Below are positions 51,408 to 63,416 of a DNA stretch of 64,000 nt, piece after piece. Below the pieces are notes generated by a model. The model was not told the DNA's origin. It did no database searches and saw only the letters and a list, made by a program, of their open reading frames with translations. Every line of letters begins with the position of its first letter. Position 1 is the stretch's first letter. The stretch lies in contig NZ_JACHZE010000001.1 in the NCBI RefSeq assembly GCF_014193285.1, positions 248,001-312,000 of the forward strand. Reading direction: 5' to 3'. The position numbers and the translations under genes were made by a program. This DNA comes from Atlantibacter sp. RC6 (GTDB lineage: Bacteria; Pseudomonadota; Gammaproteobacteria; Enterobacterales; Enterobacteriaceae).

Positions 51408-52658
51408 TTACATGTTGGCGATGATGGCGTCACCAAACTCTGAACATTTCAGCAGCTTAGCGCCTTCCATCAGACGTTCGAAATCGTAAGTCACGGTTTT
51501 GGCGTTAATCGCGCCTTCCATGCCTTTAACGATCAGGTCTGCGGCTTCGAACCATTCCATATGACGCAGCATCATTTCAGCGGACAGGATGATAGAACCC
51601 GGGTTCACTTTATCCTGGCCTGCGTACTTCGGCGCGGTGCCGTGGGTGGCTTCGAACAGGGCGCACTCGTCGCCAATGTTGGCGCCTGGCGCGATACCGA
51701 TACCGCCAACCTGCGCTGCCAGAGCATCGGAGATGTAGTCGCCGTTCAGGTTCATACAGGCAATCACGTCATACTCAGCCGGACGCAGCAGGATCTGCTG
51801 CAGGAACGCATCGGCAATCACGTCTTTGACGATAATGTCTTTGCCGGTGTTCGGGTTCTTGATTTTCACCCACGGGCCGCCGTCGATCAGTTCGCCGCCG
51901 AACTCTTCACGCGCCAGCTGGTAGCCCCAGTCTTTAAACGCGCCTTCGGTGAACTTCATGATGTTGCCTTTGTGAACCAGGGTCACGGATTCACGTTCGT
52001 TGGTGATGGCGTACTCGATGGCCGCGCGAACCAGACGTTTGGTGCCTTCTTCAGAGCACGGTTTGATACCAATGCCGCAATGCTCCGGGAAGCGAATTTT
52101 CTTCACGCCCATTTCATCGCGCAGGAATTTGATCACTTTATCGGCTTCAGCGCTGTCGGCTTTCCACTCGATACCGGCGTAGATGTCTTCAGAGTTTTCA
52201 CGGAAGATCACCATATCGGTCAGTTCCGGGTGTTTCACCGGGCTCGGGGTGCCCTGGTAGTAACGCACCGGGCGCAGGCACACATACAGATCCAGCTCCT
52301 GACGCAGGGCCACGTTCAACGAACGGATGCCACCGCCAACCGGCGTGGTCAGCGGGCCTTTAATCGCCACACGGTATTCACGGATCAGATCGAGAGTTTC
52401 TTTCGGCAGCCAGACGTCCTGGCCATAAAGCTGGGTGGATTTCTCACCGGTGTAGATTTCCATCCAGGAAATTTTTCGCTCGCCTTTGTAAGCTTTCTCA
52501 ACAGCGGCATCGACCACTTTCAGCATCGCCGGGGTCACGTCAACACCAATACCATCACCTTCAATGAACGGGATAATTGGGTTAGCAGGCACAGACAGTT
52601 TGCCGTTTTCTACCGTGATCTTTTTACCTTCGGCCGGAACAACTACTTTGCTTTCCAT
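51408..52658 (-). CDS. icd: Isocitrate dehydrogenase (NADP)
   Basis: TCA-cycle enzyme converting isocitrate to 2-oxoglutarate and the branch point with the glyoxylate shunt. The 416-residue product has the AceK-phosphorylated Ser at position 113 in [13 protein letters not shown], metal/substrate motifs [12 protein letters not shown] and [17 protein letters not shown], and the NADP region [14 protein letters not shown]. The 3' end ([12 protein letters not shown]) is intact and unlike the alternative ends created by e14-type prophage insertion. Confidence 0.98.
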   Translation of the reverse strand: MESKVVVPAEGKKITVENGKLSVPANPIIPFIEGDGIGVDVTPAMLKVVDAAVEKAYKGERKISWMEIYTGEKSTQLYGQDVWLPKETLDLIREYRVAIKGPLTTPVGGGIRSLNVALRQELDLYVCLRPVRYYQGTPSPVKHPELTDMVIFRENSEDIYAGIEWKADSAEADKVIKFLRDEMGVKKIRFPEHCGIGIKPCSEEGTKRLVRAAIEYAITNERESVTLVHKGNIMKFTEGAFKDWGYQLAREEFGGELIDGGPWVKIKNPNTGKDIIVKDVIADAFLQQILLRPAEYDVIACMNLNGDYISDALAAQVGGIGIAPGANIGDECALFEATHGTAPKYAGQDKVNPGSIILSAEMMLRHMEWFEAADLIVKGMEGAINAKTVTYDFERLMEGAKLLKCSEFGDAIIANM

Positions 52659-52770
52659 TCACCTCTCCTTCGAGCGCTTAGGGTGGATACGCATTTTTGT
52701 TAATGATTTGTAATGAGCGGGTCAATACTACCTGAATGTTTTGTCCCATGCTATGCCCTTATGATTCCGT

Positions 52771-52776
52771 TATAAT
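52771..52776 (+). promoter_or_regulatory. Candidate -10 element of rluE
   Basis: TATAAT is a perfect -10, but no good -35 lies 16-18 bp upstream. It overlaps the ATG at 52775 that corresponds to the start annotated for E. coli RluE, which argues for initiation further downstream. Confidence 0.35.
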
Positions 52777-52804
52777 GCGCGAATCTGTCACGTCTGAAAA
52801 CACT

Positions 52805-53428
52805 ATGCCGAAAACTTCTTATACAAATCACCAGCTTGAGCGATTCAGCCCGCGCAAGACATCACGTAAACCCAAATCCTCCGGGCCGAAGCAGCTGATC
52901 CTGTTTAACAAACCTTACGATGTGCTGCCGCAGTTTACCGATGAAGCCGGACGCCGCACGCTGAAGGATTATATTCCGGTGCAGGGCGTCTATGCCGCAG
53001 GCCGTCTCGATCGCGACAGCGAAGGCCTGCTGGTGTTGACCAACGATGGCGCGTTACAGGCGCAACTCACCCAGCCCGGCAAGCGCACCGGGAAAATTTA
53101 TTATGTGCAGGTCGAAGGCGAACCGGACGCTGCGGCAATTGACGCGTTGCGCCACGGCGTCACGCTTAACGACGGCCCGACGCTGCCCGCTGGCGTGGAG
53201 CTGGTCGAGGAGCCCGAGTGGTTGTGGCCGCGTAACCCACCCATTCGCGAGCGCAAATCCATACCCACCCGCTGGTTGAAAATCACCCTTTATGAAGGCC
53301 GCAACCGCCAGGTGCGGCGCATGACTGCGCATGTGGGTCACCCTACTCTGCGCCTGATTCGCTATGCTATGGGCGAGTACACGCTTGATAATCTCGCCAA
53401 CGGCGAGTGGCGGTCCATTACGTTATAA
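52805..53428 (+). CDS. rluE: 23S rRNA pseudouridine(2457) synthase RluE
   Basis: RsuA/RluB-type pseudouridine synthase modifying U2457 of 23S rRNA. The catalytic Asp is in [32 protein letters not shown] and [19 protein letters not shown] are family blocks. The N-terminus is basic ([15 protein letters not shown]), and there is no S4 domain. I start at ATG 52805 ([10 protein letters not shown], 207 residues) because ATG 52775, giving 217 residues as annotated in E. coli, overlaps a TATAAT. nudJ follows after nine bases. Confidence 0.93.
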   Translation: MPKTSYTNHQLERFSPRKTSRKPKSSGPKQLILFNKPYDVLPQFTDEAGRRTLKDYIPVQGVYAAGRLDRDSEGLLVLTNDGALQAQLTQPGKRTGKIYYVQVEGEPDAAAIDALRHGVTLNDGPTLPAGVELVEEPEWLWPRNPPIRERKSIPTRWLKITLYEGRNRQVRRMTAHVGHPTLRLIRYAMGEYTLDNLANGEWRSITL

Positions 53429-53437
53429 GGAGTCACC

Positions 53438-53896
53438 ATGTTTAAACCGCATGTCACGGTCGCCTGTGTAGTACAGGCGCAGGGGAAGTTTTTAGTGGTT
53501 GAGGAAACCGTCAACGGTAAGGTGACGTGGAACCAGCCCGCCGGGCATCTGGAAGCGGATGAAACGCTGGTGGAAGCCGCCGCGCGCGAGTTGTGGGAAG
53601 AGACCGGCATCAGCGCGCAACCGCAAACCTTTGTGCGTCTGCATCAATGGATAGCCCCGGACAAGACGCCATTCCTGCGTTTTCTGTTCGCCATCGATCT
53701 GGATGAGCCGTTACCGACTACCCCCCATGACAGCGATATTGAGCGCTGCGTCTGGGTGAGCGCCGGAGAAATCCTCAATGCCACCCATTTGCGCTCGCCG
53801 CTGGTGGCAGAAAGCATTCGCAGCTACCAGACTGGCGTGCGCTACCCGCTTGAGGTGGTGGGCGATTTTAACTGGCCGTTTACAAGGGATGCCTAA
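53438..53896 (+). CDS. nudJ: Nudix phosphatase NudJ
   Basis: Nudix hydrolase acting on nucleoside di- and triphosphates and on thiamine pyrimidine pyrophosphate (HMP-PP). The complete Nudix box lies in [17 protein letters not shown] plus [24 protein letters not shown] precedes it, and [11 protein letters not shown] and NWPFTRDA are typical of the C-terminus. Length is 152 residues. TAAGGAG overlaps the rluE stop, so the genes form an operon. Confidence 0.95.
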   Translation: MFKPHVTVACVVQAQGKFLVVEETVNGKVTWNQPAGHLEADETLVEAAARELWEETGISAQPQTFVRLHQWIAPDKTPFLRFLFAIDLDEPLPTTPHDSDIERCVWVSAGEILNATHLRSPLVAESIRSYQTGVRYPLEVVGDFNWPFTRDA

Positions 53897-53929
53897 GCCG
53901 CAACTGCGTGCTAGAATACGCCGCCTTAG

Positions 53930-55057
<1,128 letters not shown>

Positions 55058-55118
55058 TTGGATGCAGCCGATCACGCTGCCATATTGAAGACACAGGGTA
55101 TACAAGGAGTGGTTTAAC

Positions 55119-57136
<2,018 letters not shown>

Positions 57137-57159
57137 GGCTTAGCAAAAATTTGCGCGTT

Positions 57160-57186
57160 ACGCCGCCTTCGGGCGGCGTTTTTTTT
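57160..57186 (+). terminator. Rho-independent terminator of purB
   Basis: ACGCCGCC (57160-57167), loop TTCG and GGCGGCGT (57172-57179) lead into eight T residues. A stable UUCG tetraloop closes the stem. Confidence 0.94.
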
Positions 57187-57236
57187 GCCTGTAATTCGCG
57201 GCTGGGGTAGCGTAAAGAAAACCACAGGAGAAAAAG

Positions 57237-58160
57237 ATGAAACGCTATCTTGATTGCAGTGCCTCGGAACTGGCGAACATTGAAAAAGACGATTTGATTT
57301 ACGCCATCCGCGCCAGTGAAGGCCGTATTCTGGTCAGTGAGTGCATCGGCGCAATCCCCCCGCTACTGAATAACATCACCAATGCCGAGCTCGCCGCCAG
57401 CCAGGGGGCGGATATCCTGCTGCTCAATCTGTTTGACGTCTCTGCGCCGGTGATTAACGGCCTGCCTGCCGGCATTGACCCGCAGGAGACATTGCGCGAG
57501 TTGCAGCGCTTAACCGGACGCGTGATTGGCGTGAATCTGGAGGCAGTGGATCCGGCCCATGCCAGCCAGCACGATGAGTTCTGGCAGATGACGCCAGGCC
57601 GCGCGGCGACCGCTGACAATGCCCGTAAGCTGTATGAGATGGGCGCGCGTATTGTGGTGCTGACCGGTAACCCCAATAACGGCGTCAGCAATCAGGCGAT
57701 TGCCGAATCGCTGAATCTGATCCGCGCAGAAGTCGGCGATAAACTGGTGCTGATCACCGGTAAAATGCACGGCGCGGGCATTGTTCGGGAGAGCGGCAGC
57801 GCGCTGCTGACCGAGCAGGATATCGCGCTGTTCGTCGATAACGGCGCCGACGTGGTGCTGGTCCCGGCGCCCGGCACCATTCCGGGCATGACCGTTGAGC
57901 GCGTCGCCGCGCTGATCGACTTTACCCACCAGCGTGGCGCGCTGGCGATGACCGCCATCGGCACCTCCCAGGAAGGCGCTGACCGGGAAACAATTCGGCA
58001 AATGGCGCTAATGAGTAAGATGGCCGGTGCCGATATTCATCATATTGGCGATACCGGTTATGCCGGGCTGGCGCTGCCGGAGAATATTTTCACCTACAGC
58101 GTCGCCATTCGCGGCGTTCGTCACACCTACAGCCGTATGGCGCGCTCAATTAACCGTTAG
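57237..58160 (+). CDS. Predicted TIM-barrel protein of unknown function (DUF7916-like)
   Basis: A 307-residue cytoplasmic protein beginning MKRYLDCSASELANIEK, with repeated beta-alpha units: GADILLLNLFDVSAPV, ARIVVLTGNPNNGVSN, DKLVLITGKMHGAG, NGADVVLVPAPGTIPGM and ALAMTAIGTSQEGADRETIR. The alternating pattern suggests a TIM barrel with a phosphate-type GTxxEGAD site. I recall the family as DUF7916, sometimes mislabelled a HAD hydrolase; the name is not certain. It sits between purB and phoP, where K-12 has no such gene, after CAGGAGAAAAAG. Confidence 0.85.
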   Translation: MKRYLDCSASELANIEKDDLIYAIRASEGRILVSECIGAIPPLLNNITNAELAASQGADILLLNLFDVSAPVINGLPAGIDPQETLRELQRLTGRVIGVNLEAVDPAHASQHDEFWQMTPGRAATADNARKLYEMGARIVVLTGNPNNGVSNQAIAESLNLIRAEVGDKLVLITGKMHGAGIVRESGSALLTEQDIALFVDNGADVVLVPAPGTIPGMTVERVAALIDFTHQRGALAMTAIGTSQEGADRETIRQMALMSKMAGADIHHIGDTGYAGLALPENIFTYSVAIRGVRHTYSRMARSINR

Positions 58161-58169
58161 CAATCAGAG

Positions 58170-58186
58170 TGTTTAAACCTGGTTTA
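58170..58186 (+). promoter_or_regulatory. PhoP box upstream of phoPQ
   Basis: TGTTTA-AACCT-GGTTTA matches the PhoP box (T/G)GTTTA-N5-(T/G)GTTTA exactly. It lies 60 bp upstream of the phoP start and supports positive autoregulation at low Mg2+. The likely -10 is in TAATTGGCGTTACACTAT (58201-58218), its exact place unclear. Confidence 0.9.
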
Positions 58187-58245
58187 ACACCCGCTGCCGA
58201 TAATTGGCGTTACACTATGAAACAGATTCCTGATGAGGGTTAAAC

Positions 58246-58920
58246 ATGCGCGTACTGGTTGTCGAAGATAATGCCCTGCTGCGTCACCATCTCAAGGTGC
58301 AGTTAACGGAACTGGGGCATCAGGTCGATTCCGCCGAGGATGCCAAAGAAGCGGACTATTTTCTCAATGAGCATGTGCCTGACATCGCCATTGTCGATCT
58401 CGGCCTGCCGGACGAAGATGGATTATCGCTGATCCGCCGCTGGCGCGGCCATGAGGTAACCATCCCGGTACTGGTGCTGACGGCGCGCGAAGGCTGGCAG
58501 GATAAAGTCGAAGTGCTGGGCGCGGGGGCGGATGACTATGTCACCAAGCCCTTTCATATCGAAGAGGTGGTGGCGCGTATTCAGGTACTGCTACGGCGCA
58601 ACAGCGGCCTCGCTTCACAGGTCATCTCCATGCCGCCGTTTCAGCTCGACCTGTCGCGCCGGGAGTTTTCTATCAATGAGATCCCGGTGAAGCTCACCGC
58701 ATTTGAATACACCATTATGGAAACCCTGATCCGCAATAACGGTAAAGTCGTCAGTAAGGATTCGCTGATGCTGCAACTTTACCCCGATGCGGAGCTGCGC
58801 GAGAGCCACACCATTGATGTGCTCATGGGCCGTCTGCGCAAAAAAATCCTCGCCGAACATCCGGTGGATGTCATCACCACCGTGCGCGGCCAGGGTTACC
58901 GCTTCGATCTGCGTCCATGA
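58246..58920 (+). CDS. phoP: Response regulator PhoP
   Basis: OmpR/PhoB-type response regulator of the Mg2+/antimicrobial-peptide/acid-sensing PhoPQ system. The receiver domain has the acidic pocket VVEDNALL, the phosphorylated D51 in [11 protein letters not shown] and the Lys in DDYVTKPF; the C-terminal winged helix ends in [14 protein letters not shown]. Length is 224 residues. Its stop overlaps the phoQ start by four bases. Confidence 0.97.
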   Translation: MRVLVVEDNALLRHHLKVQLTELGHQVDSAEDAKEADYFLNEHVPDIAIVDLGLPDEDGLSLIRRWRGHEVTIPVLVLTAREGWQDKVEVLGAGADDYVTKPFHIEEVVARIQVLLRRNSGLASQVISMPPFQLDLSRREFSINEIPVKLTAFEYTIMETLIRNNGKVVSKDSLMLQLYPDAELRESHTIDVLMGRLRKKILAEHPVDVITTVRGQGYRFDLRP

Positions 58921-60404
58921 AAAAACTCGTGAGGCACCTTTTCCCGTTATCGCTGCGGGTGCGCTTCCTGCTGGCGACCGCCGCCGTGGTGCTGGTGCTG
59001 TCGCTGGCTTACGGCATGGTGGCGCTGGTGGGTTACAGCGTCAGCTTTGATAAAACCACCTTCCGGCTGCTGCGCGGCGAAAGCAATCTCTTTTATACCC
59101 TGGCGAAGTGGGATAACGGCAAAATCAGCGTTGAGATCCCGGAAAACCTCAATCTGCAAAGCCCGACGATGGCAATGATTTATGACGAACGCGGCCATCT
59201 GCTGTGGGCGCAGCGCGACGTGCCGCTGTTAGTCAAAGCCATCCGCCCGGAATGGCTGACCGCAAACGGCTTTCATGAGCTGGAAACCGATTTTTCCGCC
59301 AGTAGCGCGCTGCTGGGCACTGACCTGTCGTTACAAAAACAGCTGCGCGAATTTCGTGACGACGAAGATAACTATGAAATGACCCACTCGGTGGCGGTAA
59401 ACCAGTACCCGGCGACGGAACTGATGCCCGCGCTGACCATTGTGGTGGTCGATACCATTCCTATCGAACTCAAGCGTTCGTATATGGTGTGGAGCTGGTT
59501 TATCTATGTGTTGATCGCCAACCTGCTGCTGGTGATCCCGCTGCTGTGGCTGGCGGCGTGGTGGAGCCTGCGGCCTATTCAGTCGCTGGCCCGCGAAGTG
59601 CGCGAGCTGGAAGAGCATCACCGGGAGCATCTTAACCCGGAGACCACCCGTGAACTCACCAGCCTGGTCACCAACCTTAACCGCCTGTTGACCAGCGAGC
59701 GCGAGCGCTACGATAAATACCGCACCACCCTCACCGATCTCACCCACAGCCTGAAAACGCCGTTGGCGGTGCTGCAAAGCACCCTGCGATCGCTGCGTAC
59801 CGATAAAATGACCGTCAGCCAGGCGGAGCCGGTGATGCTGGAGCAGATCAGCCGGATTTCCCAGCAAATCGGCTATTACCTGCACCGCGCCAGTATGCGC
59901 GGCGGCAACGTGCTGATGAGCCGCGAACTGCACCCCGTGGCTCCGCTGCTGGATAGCCTGACATCGGCACTGAATAAGGTGTATCAGCGCAAGGGGGTGA
60001 CCATCACGCTGGATATCTCCCCGGAAACCATGTTTATGGGCGAGCAGAATGACTTTATGGAAGTGATGGGCAACGTGCTGGATAACGCCTGCAAATACTG
60101 CCTGGAGTTTGTCGAGATCACCACCCGGCAAACCGACGACGCGCTGCATCTGTTTGTGGACGACGACGGCCCCGGCATCCCGCTCAGCAAGCGCTCGCTG
60201 ATCTTCGATCGCGGGCAGCGGGTAGACACGTTGCGTCCCGGCCAGGGTGTGGGATTGTCGGTCGCGCGGGAGATCGTTGAGCAGTACGGCGGCCAGATTG
60301 TTCCCGGTGAAAGCCTGCTCGGCGGCGCGCGTATGGAGGTGATTTTTGCCCGGCAGGACATAAATAGCGCAGAGAGCGGCGGTAACGCGCAAAAAACGCC
60401 ATAA
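58917..60404 (+). CDS. phoQ: Sensor kinase PhoQ
   Basis: Inner-membrane histidine kinase. TM1 is ~residues 17-40 ([20 protein letters not shown]); the periplasmic PAS-like sensor carries an acidic membrane-facing patch ([14 protein letters not shown], residues ~145-158); TM2 is ~194-214. The HAMP domain follows, then H277 in [15 protein letters not shown] and the ATPase N-box [12 protein letters not shown] and G-box DDDGPGIP. Length is 495 residues, nine more than the 486 of E. coli, with the excess at the C-terminus. The start forms an ATGA overlap with phoP. Confidence 0.97.
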   Translation: MKKLVRHLFPLSLRVRFLLATAAVVLVLSLAYGMVALVGYSVSFDKTTFRLLRGESNLFYTLAKWDNGKISVEIPENLNLQSPTMAMIYDERGHLLWAQRDVPLLVKAIRPEWLTANGFHELETDFSASSALLGTDLSLQKQLREFRDDEDNYEMTHSVAVNQYPATELMPALTIVVVDTIPIELKRSYMVWSWFIYVLIANLLLVIPLLWLAAWWSLRPIQSLAREVRELEEHHREHLNPETTRELTSLVTNLNRLLTSERERYDKYRTTLTDLTHSLKTPLAVLQSTLRSLRTDKMTVSQAEPVMLEQISRISQQIGYYLHRASMRGGNVLMSRELHPVAPLLDSLTSALNKVYQRKGVTITLDISPETMFMGEQNDFMEVMGNVLDNACKYCLEFVEITTRQTDDALHLFVDDDGPGIPLSKRSLIFDRGQRVDTLRPGQGVGLSVAREIVEQYGGQIVPGESLLGGARMEVIFARQDINSAESGGNAQKTP

Positions 60405-60468
60405 AGGTCATGCAGAGGTGATGCCCCGAGTTATACTCCGCTAAGGTTCTATGCCGACGGAAAATAAT

Positions 60469-61590
60469 ATGGACTATCAACTTGATTTAAACTGGCCCGA
60501 TTTTATTCAGCACCACTGGCAAAAACGCCCGGTAGTGTTGAAACGCGGCTTTAAAAATTTTATCGACCCCCTCTCCCCGGACGAACTGGCGGGTCTGGCC
60601 ATGGAAAACGAAGTGGATAGCCGGCTGGTCAGCCATCTTGACGGGAAATGGCAGGTCAGCCACGGTCCTTTTGAAAGCTACGATCACCTGGGCGAAAGCA
60701 ACTGGTCGCTGCTGGTACAGGCCGTCAACCACTGGCATGAACCCACCGCGGCGCTGATGCGCCCGTTCCGCGCCCTGCCCGACTGGCGCACCGACGATCT
60801 GATGATCTCCTTCTCGGTGCCAGGCGGCGGCGTTGGCCCGCATCTTGACCAGTACGATGTGTTTATTATCCAGGGCGTGGGCCGCCGCCGCTGGCGCGTG
60901 GGCGAAAAAACGCCACTCAAGCAGCACTGCCCGCATCCTGATCTGCTTCAGGTCGACCCGTTTGAGGCGATCATTGATGAAGAGCTGGAGCCGGGCGACA
61001 TTCTGTACATCCCGCCGGGGTTCCCGCACGAAGGCTATTCGCTGGAAAACTCCATGAACTACTCGGTGGGGTTCCGCGCCCCGAGCGGCCGTGAGTTGAT
61101 CAGCAGTTTTGCCGATTACGTTCTGCAACGCGAGCTCGGTAGCCAGCGTTATACCGATCCGGATGTGCCGACGCGCCAGTATCCGGCGGATATTCAGCCG
61201 CAGGAGCTGGATAAGCTGCGCGAGATGATGCTTGGTCTCATCAACCAGCCGGAGCACTTTAACCAATGGTTCGGCGAGTTTATTACCCAGTCGCGCCACG
61301 AGCTGGACGTAAGCCCGGCAGAACCGCCCTATCAGCCGGACGAAGTGTACGACGCGCTGAAACAGGGCGATTCGCTGGTGCGCCTCGGCGGCCTGCGAGT
61401 GCTGCGCATCGGCGAAGAGGTGTTTGTTAACGGTGAGAAGATTAACAGCCCTCATCGCCCGGCCCTGAACGCGCTGGCGAATAACATCGTCGTCACCGCT
61501 GATAAGCTGGGTGACGCGCTGGAAGATCCGTCTTTCCTGGCGATGCTGGCAGCGCTGGTCAACAGCGGTTACTGGTATTTTACCGATTAA
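60469..61590 (+). CDS. roxA: Ribosomal protein uL16 arginine 3-hydroxylase RoxA (YcfD)
   Basis: JmjC-type Fe(II)/2-oxoglutarate oxygenase hydroxylating Arg81 of ribosomal protein uL16. Iron ligands are the HxD in GGVGPHLDQYDVF and the distal His in YIPPGFPHEGYS. The C-terminal region has the dimerisation and winged-helix parts. ATG 60469 (MDYQLDLNWPDF) gives 373 residues as in E. coli; ATG 60451 would add six. It follows phoQ, but a 64-bp gap suggests its own promoter. Confidence 0.96.
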   Translation: MDYQLDLNWPDFIQHHWQKRPVVLKRGFKNFIDPLSPDELAGLAMENEVDSRLVSHLDGKWQVSHGPFESYDHLGESNWSLLVQAVNHWHEPTAALMRPFRALPDWRTDDLMISFSVPGGGVGPHLDQYDVFIIQGVGRRRWRVGEKTPLKQHCPHPDLLQVDPFEAIIDEELEPGDILYIPPGFPHEGYSLENSMNYSVGFRAPSGRELISSFADYVLQRELGSQRYTDPDVPTRQYPADIQPQELDKLREMMLGLINQPEHFNQWFGEFITQSRHELDVSPAEPPYQPDEVYDALKQGDSLVRLGGLRVLRIGEEVFVNGEKINSPHRPALNALANNIVVTADKLGDALEDPSFLAMLAALVNSGYWYFTD

Positions 61591-61598
61591 TATCTACC

Positions 61599-61627
61599 CG
61601 CTCTGCGTCCCCCGGCGCAGAGCGTTT
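61599..61627 (+). terminator. Terminator of roxA
   Basis: CGCTCTGCG (61599-61607) and CGCAGAGCG (61616-61624) form a 9-bp stem with an eight-base loop, followed by TTTCCC. The T-run is short. Confidence 0.7.
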
Positions 61628-61689
61628 CCCCAGGCAATTCACCCCGCTGCGTCTAAACTTTAGTCATCTCTTTTTCTCAGGGCTGAGCT

Positions 61690-62334
61690 ATGAACAATGA
61701 ATCGCTTGCTCCGACTTCTCACGTTATTGCCCGTCCCTCCGAGGCCATTGAAACGCTGTTTGCCATGCTGGATCCCCATGTGAATGCGTTTACCCTCGCA
61801 AAAGGGCAACGGCTGACCGAGTCGGAAATGAGCGGTTTTATTTATCTTTTCTATGAGGGGCGGCTGTCATTAATCCGCGATGAGGATGAGCTTTATCTCG
61901 GCCATACCACGCAGAAAGCGGTACTGGGGATCATCAGGAATTTTCATCCGCTCGGTCAGTATACTTACCGTGCGGATTTACCCTGCCGGGTCGGCTGTAT
62001 TCCGGCCAGCGCCGCGTTTGATTTGATAAACCAGAATAACCTGTGGATGGAGATCACTCGCGTTCTGTCATATCATCTTTTTTATATTCTTAAGCGCGAC
62101 AACCGGCTGACCGGCCATGATTCCTATACCATCATCCGCAATTTAATTCTTGAACTGATGCAACTGCCGGAAGATATTCGGCGTCAACTGCCGCTGGCGA
62201 GTTACATTCAAAAATACGCAAAACTGTCGCGCAGTAACATCATGCGTATACTGCGTGAATTAAAGAATGGCAATTATATAGAAACCGAACGCGGGGTCCT
62301 GATTAAAGTCAACAACCTGCCAGAAAAGTATTAG
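61690..62334 (+). CDS. CRP-like (IprA-type) winged-helix regulator next to a fimbrial operon
   Basis: A 214-residue protein with an N-terminal cNMP-binding-like beta domain (SGFIYLFYEGRLSLIRDEDE, quoted in part; VLGIIRNFHPLGQYTYRAD) lacking the cAMP phosphate-binding signature, and a C-terminal winged helix (LASYIQKYAKLSRSNIMR followed by ILRELKNGNYIE). This layout matches IprA-type enterobacterial regulators. The stop directly abuts the stop of the convergent fimbrial operon, so it is probably its regulator. The ligand, if any, is unknown. Confidence 0.82.
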   Translation: MNNESLAPTSHVIARPSEAIETLFAMLDPHVNAFTLAKGQRLTESEMSGFIYLFYEGRLSLIRDEDELYLGHTTQKAVLGIIRNFHPLGQYTYRADLPCRVGCIPASAAFDLINQNNLWMEITRVLSYHLFYILKRDNRLTGHDSYTIIRNLILELMQLPEDIRRQLPLASYIQKYAKLSRSNIMRILRELKNGNYIETERGVLIKVNNLPEKY

Positions 62335-62868
62335 TTATTGATATGTCAGCGTTAATACCATTTGAGCGCTCACCGTTCCCGCTGTGATTTGGGTGTCGCT
62401 TGCCATAAAGGCATAATAATTTATGGTGACCGTCCCGTTAGTTTTATCAATATTGAAATTGCAATCAGGCGAATACTTTGCGCAGGCAAATGCGCCTTCA
62501 GTTCCGCCGTCACGCCGGCTATAATAAACATCCACCGCCACATTCTTTGCAGTACCGGTATTTTTAAGCCGTCCATCCGAAACTCCCCAATCACCTTCCA
62601 TTCTGACATTGACCATGTCGTAGGCGACGGGACAATTAATAAACACCACCGTAAATGGCACCTGATTAGAATAAAAAAAGGGCAGAAATCCGGGAACCAC
62701 TTCGGATTTGCCTAAATCGACATCCATGCTTGTACCGCCGGACATTTCACAGGGCGTCGGCGTGATAGTCCCATTGATGTTAATCGTGACATCCGCCGCC
62801 TGAGCCGGTATCGCCAGGGACGCAGACAGACAAAATAGCGTAAGCAATAGATTAGCAATGAGTTTCAT
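62335..62868 (-). CDS. Minor fimbrial subunit
   Basis: A 177-residue chaperone-usher pilin: signal peptide MKLIANLLLTLFCLSASLAIPAQA, then DVTININGTITPTPCEM with the usual first Cys, and the second Cys in VVFINCPVAYD. The C-terminal donor-strand acceptor pattern ends in SAQMVLTLTYQ with the penultimate Tyr. An extra Cys pair (FACAKYSPDC) occurs in the middle. It is the last gene of the leftward fimbrial operon. Confidence 0.9.
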   Translation of the reverse strand: MKLIANLLLTLFCLSASLAIPAQAADVTININGTITPTPCEMSGGTSMDVDLGKSEVVPGFLPFFYSNQVPFTVVFINCPVAYDMVNVRMEGDWGVSDGRLKNTGTAKNVAVDVYYSRRDGGTEGAFACAKYSPDCNFNIDKTNGTVTINYYAFMASDTQITAGTVSAQMVLTLTYQ

Positions 62869-62881
62869 TGATTTATCCCAG

Positions 62882-63397
62882 CTATTGATAGGTCAGCGTA
62901 GCGCTGACTACCGCAGAAACCGTACCCGGCCTGACATAGCCGGTTTCCGTCCAGATACGGGTATGCAAATTCCAGGTAAATTCCTGATTAGCGATGATAC
63001 CGGTCATCGATTTACCGTTGCCCAGCGGCGTGCCGTCGGTTGCTCGCAGTTCCACCGCCACATTGGTCGCGGTGCCGCTGTTCTGATAGCGAAAATCAGG
63101 GTCCGTGGAATCGGACGTACCGTTAAAGGTAATCGTTGCCAGGGTATACTGGATTGGGCAGTTATAAATCCGAATATCAAACGCAACCCAGTCGCTAAAC
63201 GACCCCGCCGTCGCCAGGTCGCTCATTTTGATATCATTGCCCAGATTAACGTTAATTGTCGGTTGCTCAACCATGCAGGGCGACGCGATAACCCGCCCCT
63301 GTAAAGTGAAAGTTTTAGAATCGGAGAGTTCCGCCACGCACGGATAATAAATAATCATGCACAACAGAAATAATCCGGCCTGACCTGATCGTTTCAT
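62882..63397 (-). CDS. Minor fimbrial subunit
   Basis: A 171-residue chaperone-usher pilin homologous in layout to its neighbour. A signal sequence (MKRSGQAGLFLLCMIIYYPCVA) precedes KTFTLQGRVIASPCMVEQP (first Cys); the second Cys is in IRIYNCPIQY. The C-terminus ends SAVVSATLTYQ, the chaperone-recognition strand. It follows the upstream fimbrial gene by 19 bases and precedes the next by 13 bases. Confidence 0.9.
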   Translation of the reverse strand: MKRSGQAGLFLLCMIIYYPCVAELSDSKTFTLQGRVIASPCMVEQPTINVNLGNDIKMSDLATAGSFSDWVAFDIRIYNCPIQYTLATITFNGTSDSTDPDFRYQNSGTATNVAVELRATDGTPLGNGKSMTGIIANQEFTWNLHTRIWTETGYVRPGTVSAVVSATLTYQ

Positions 63398-63416
63398 ATC
63401 CAGCCTCCAGCCAGTG

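Noticed and set aside
51561-52703. Long plus-strand open frame antisense to icd
   Set aside because: Same reason: codon-bias shadow of a highly expressed gene.
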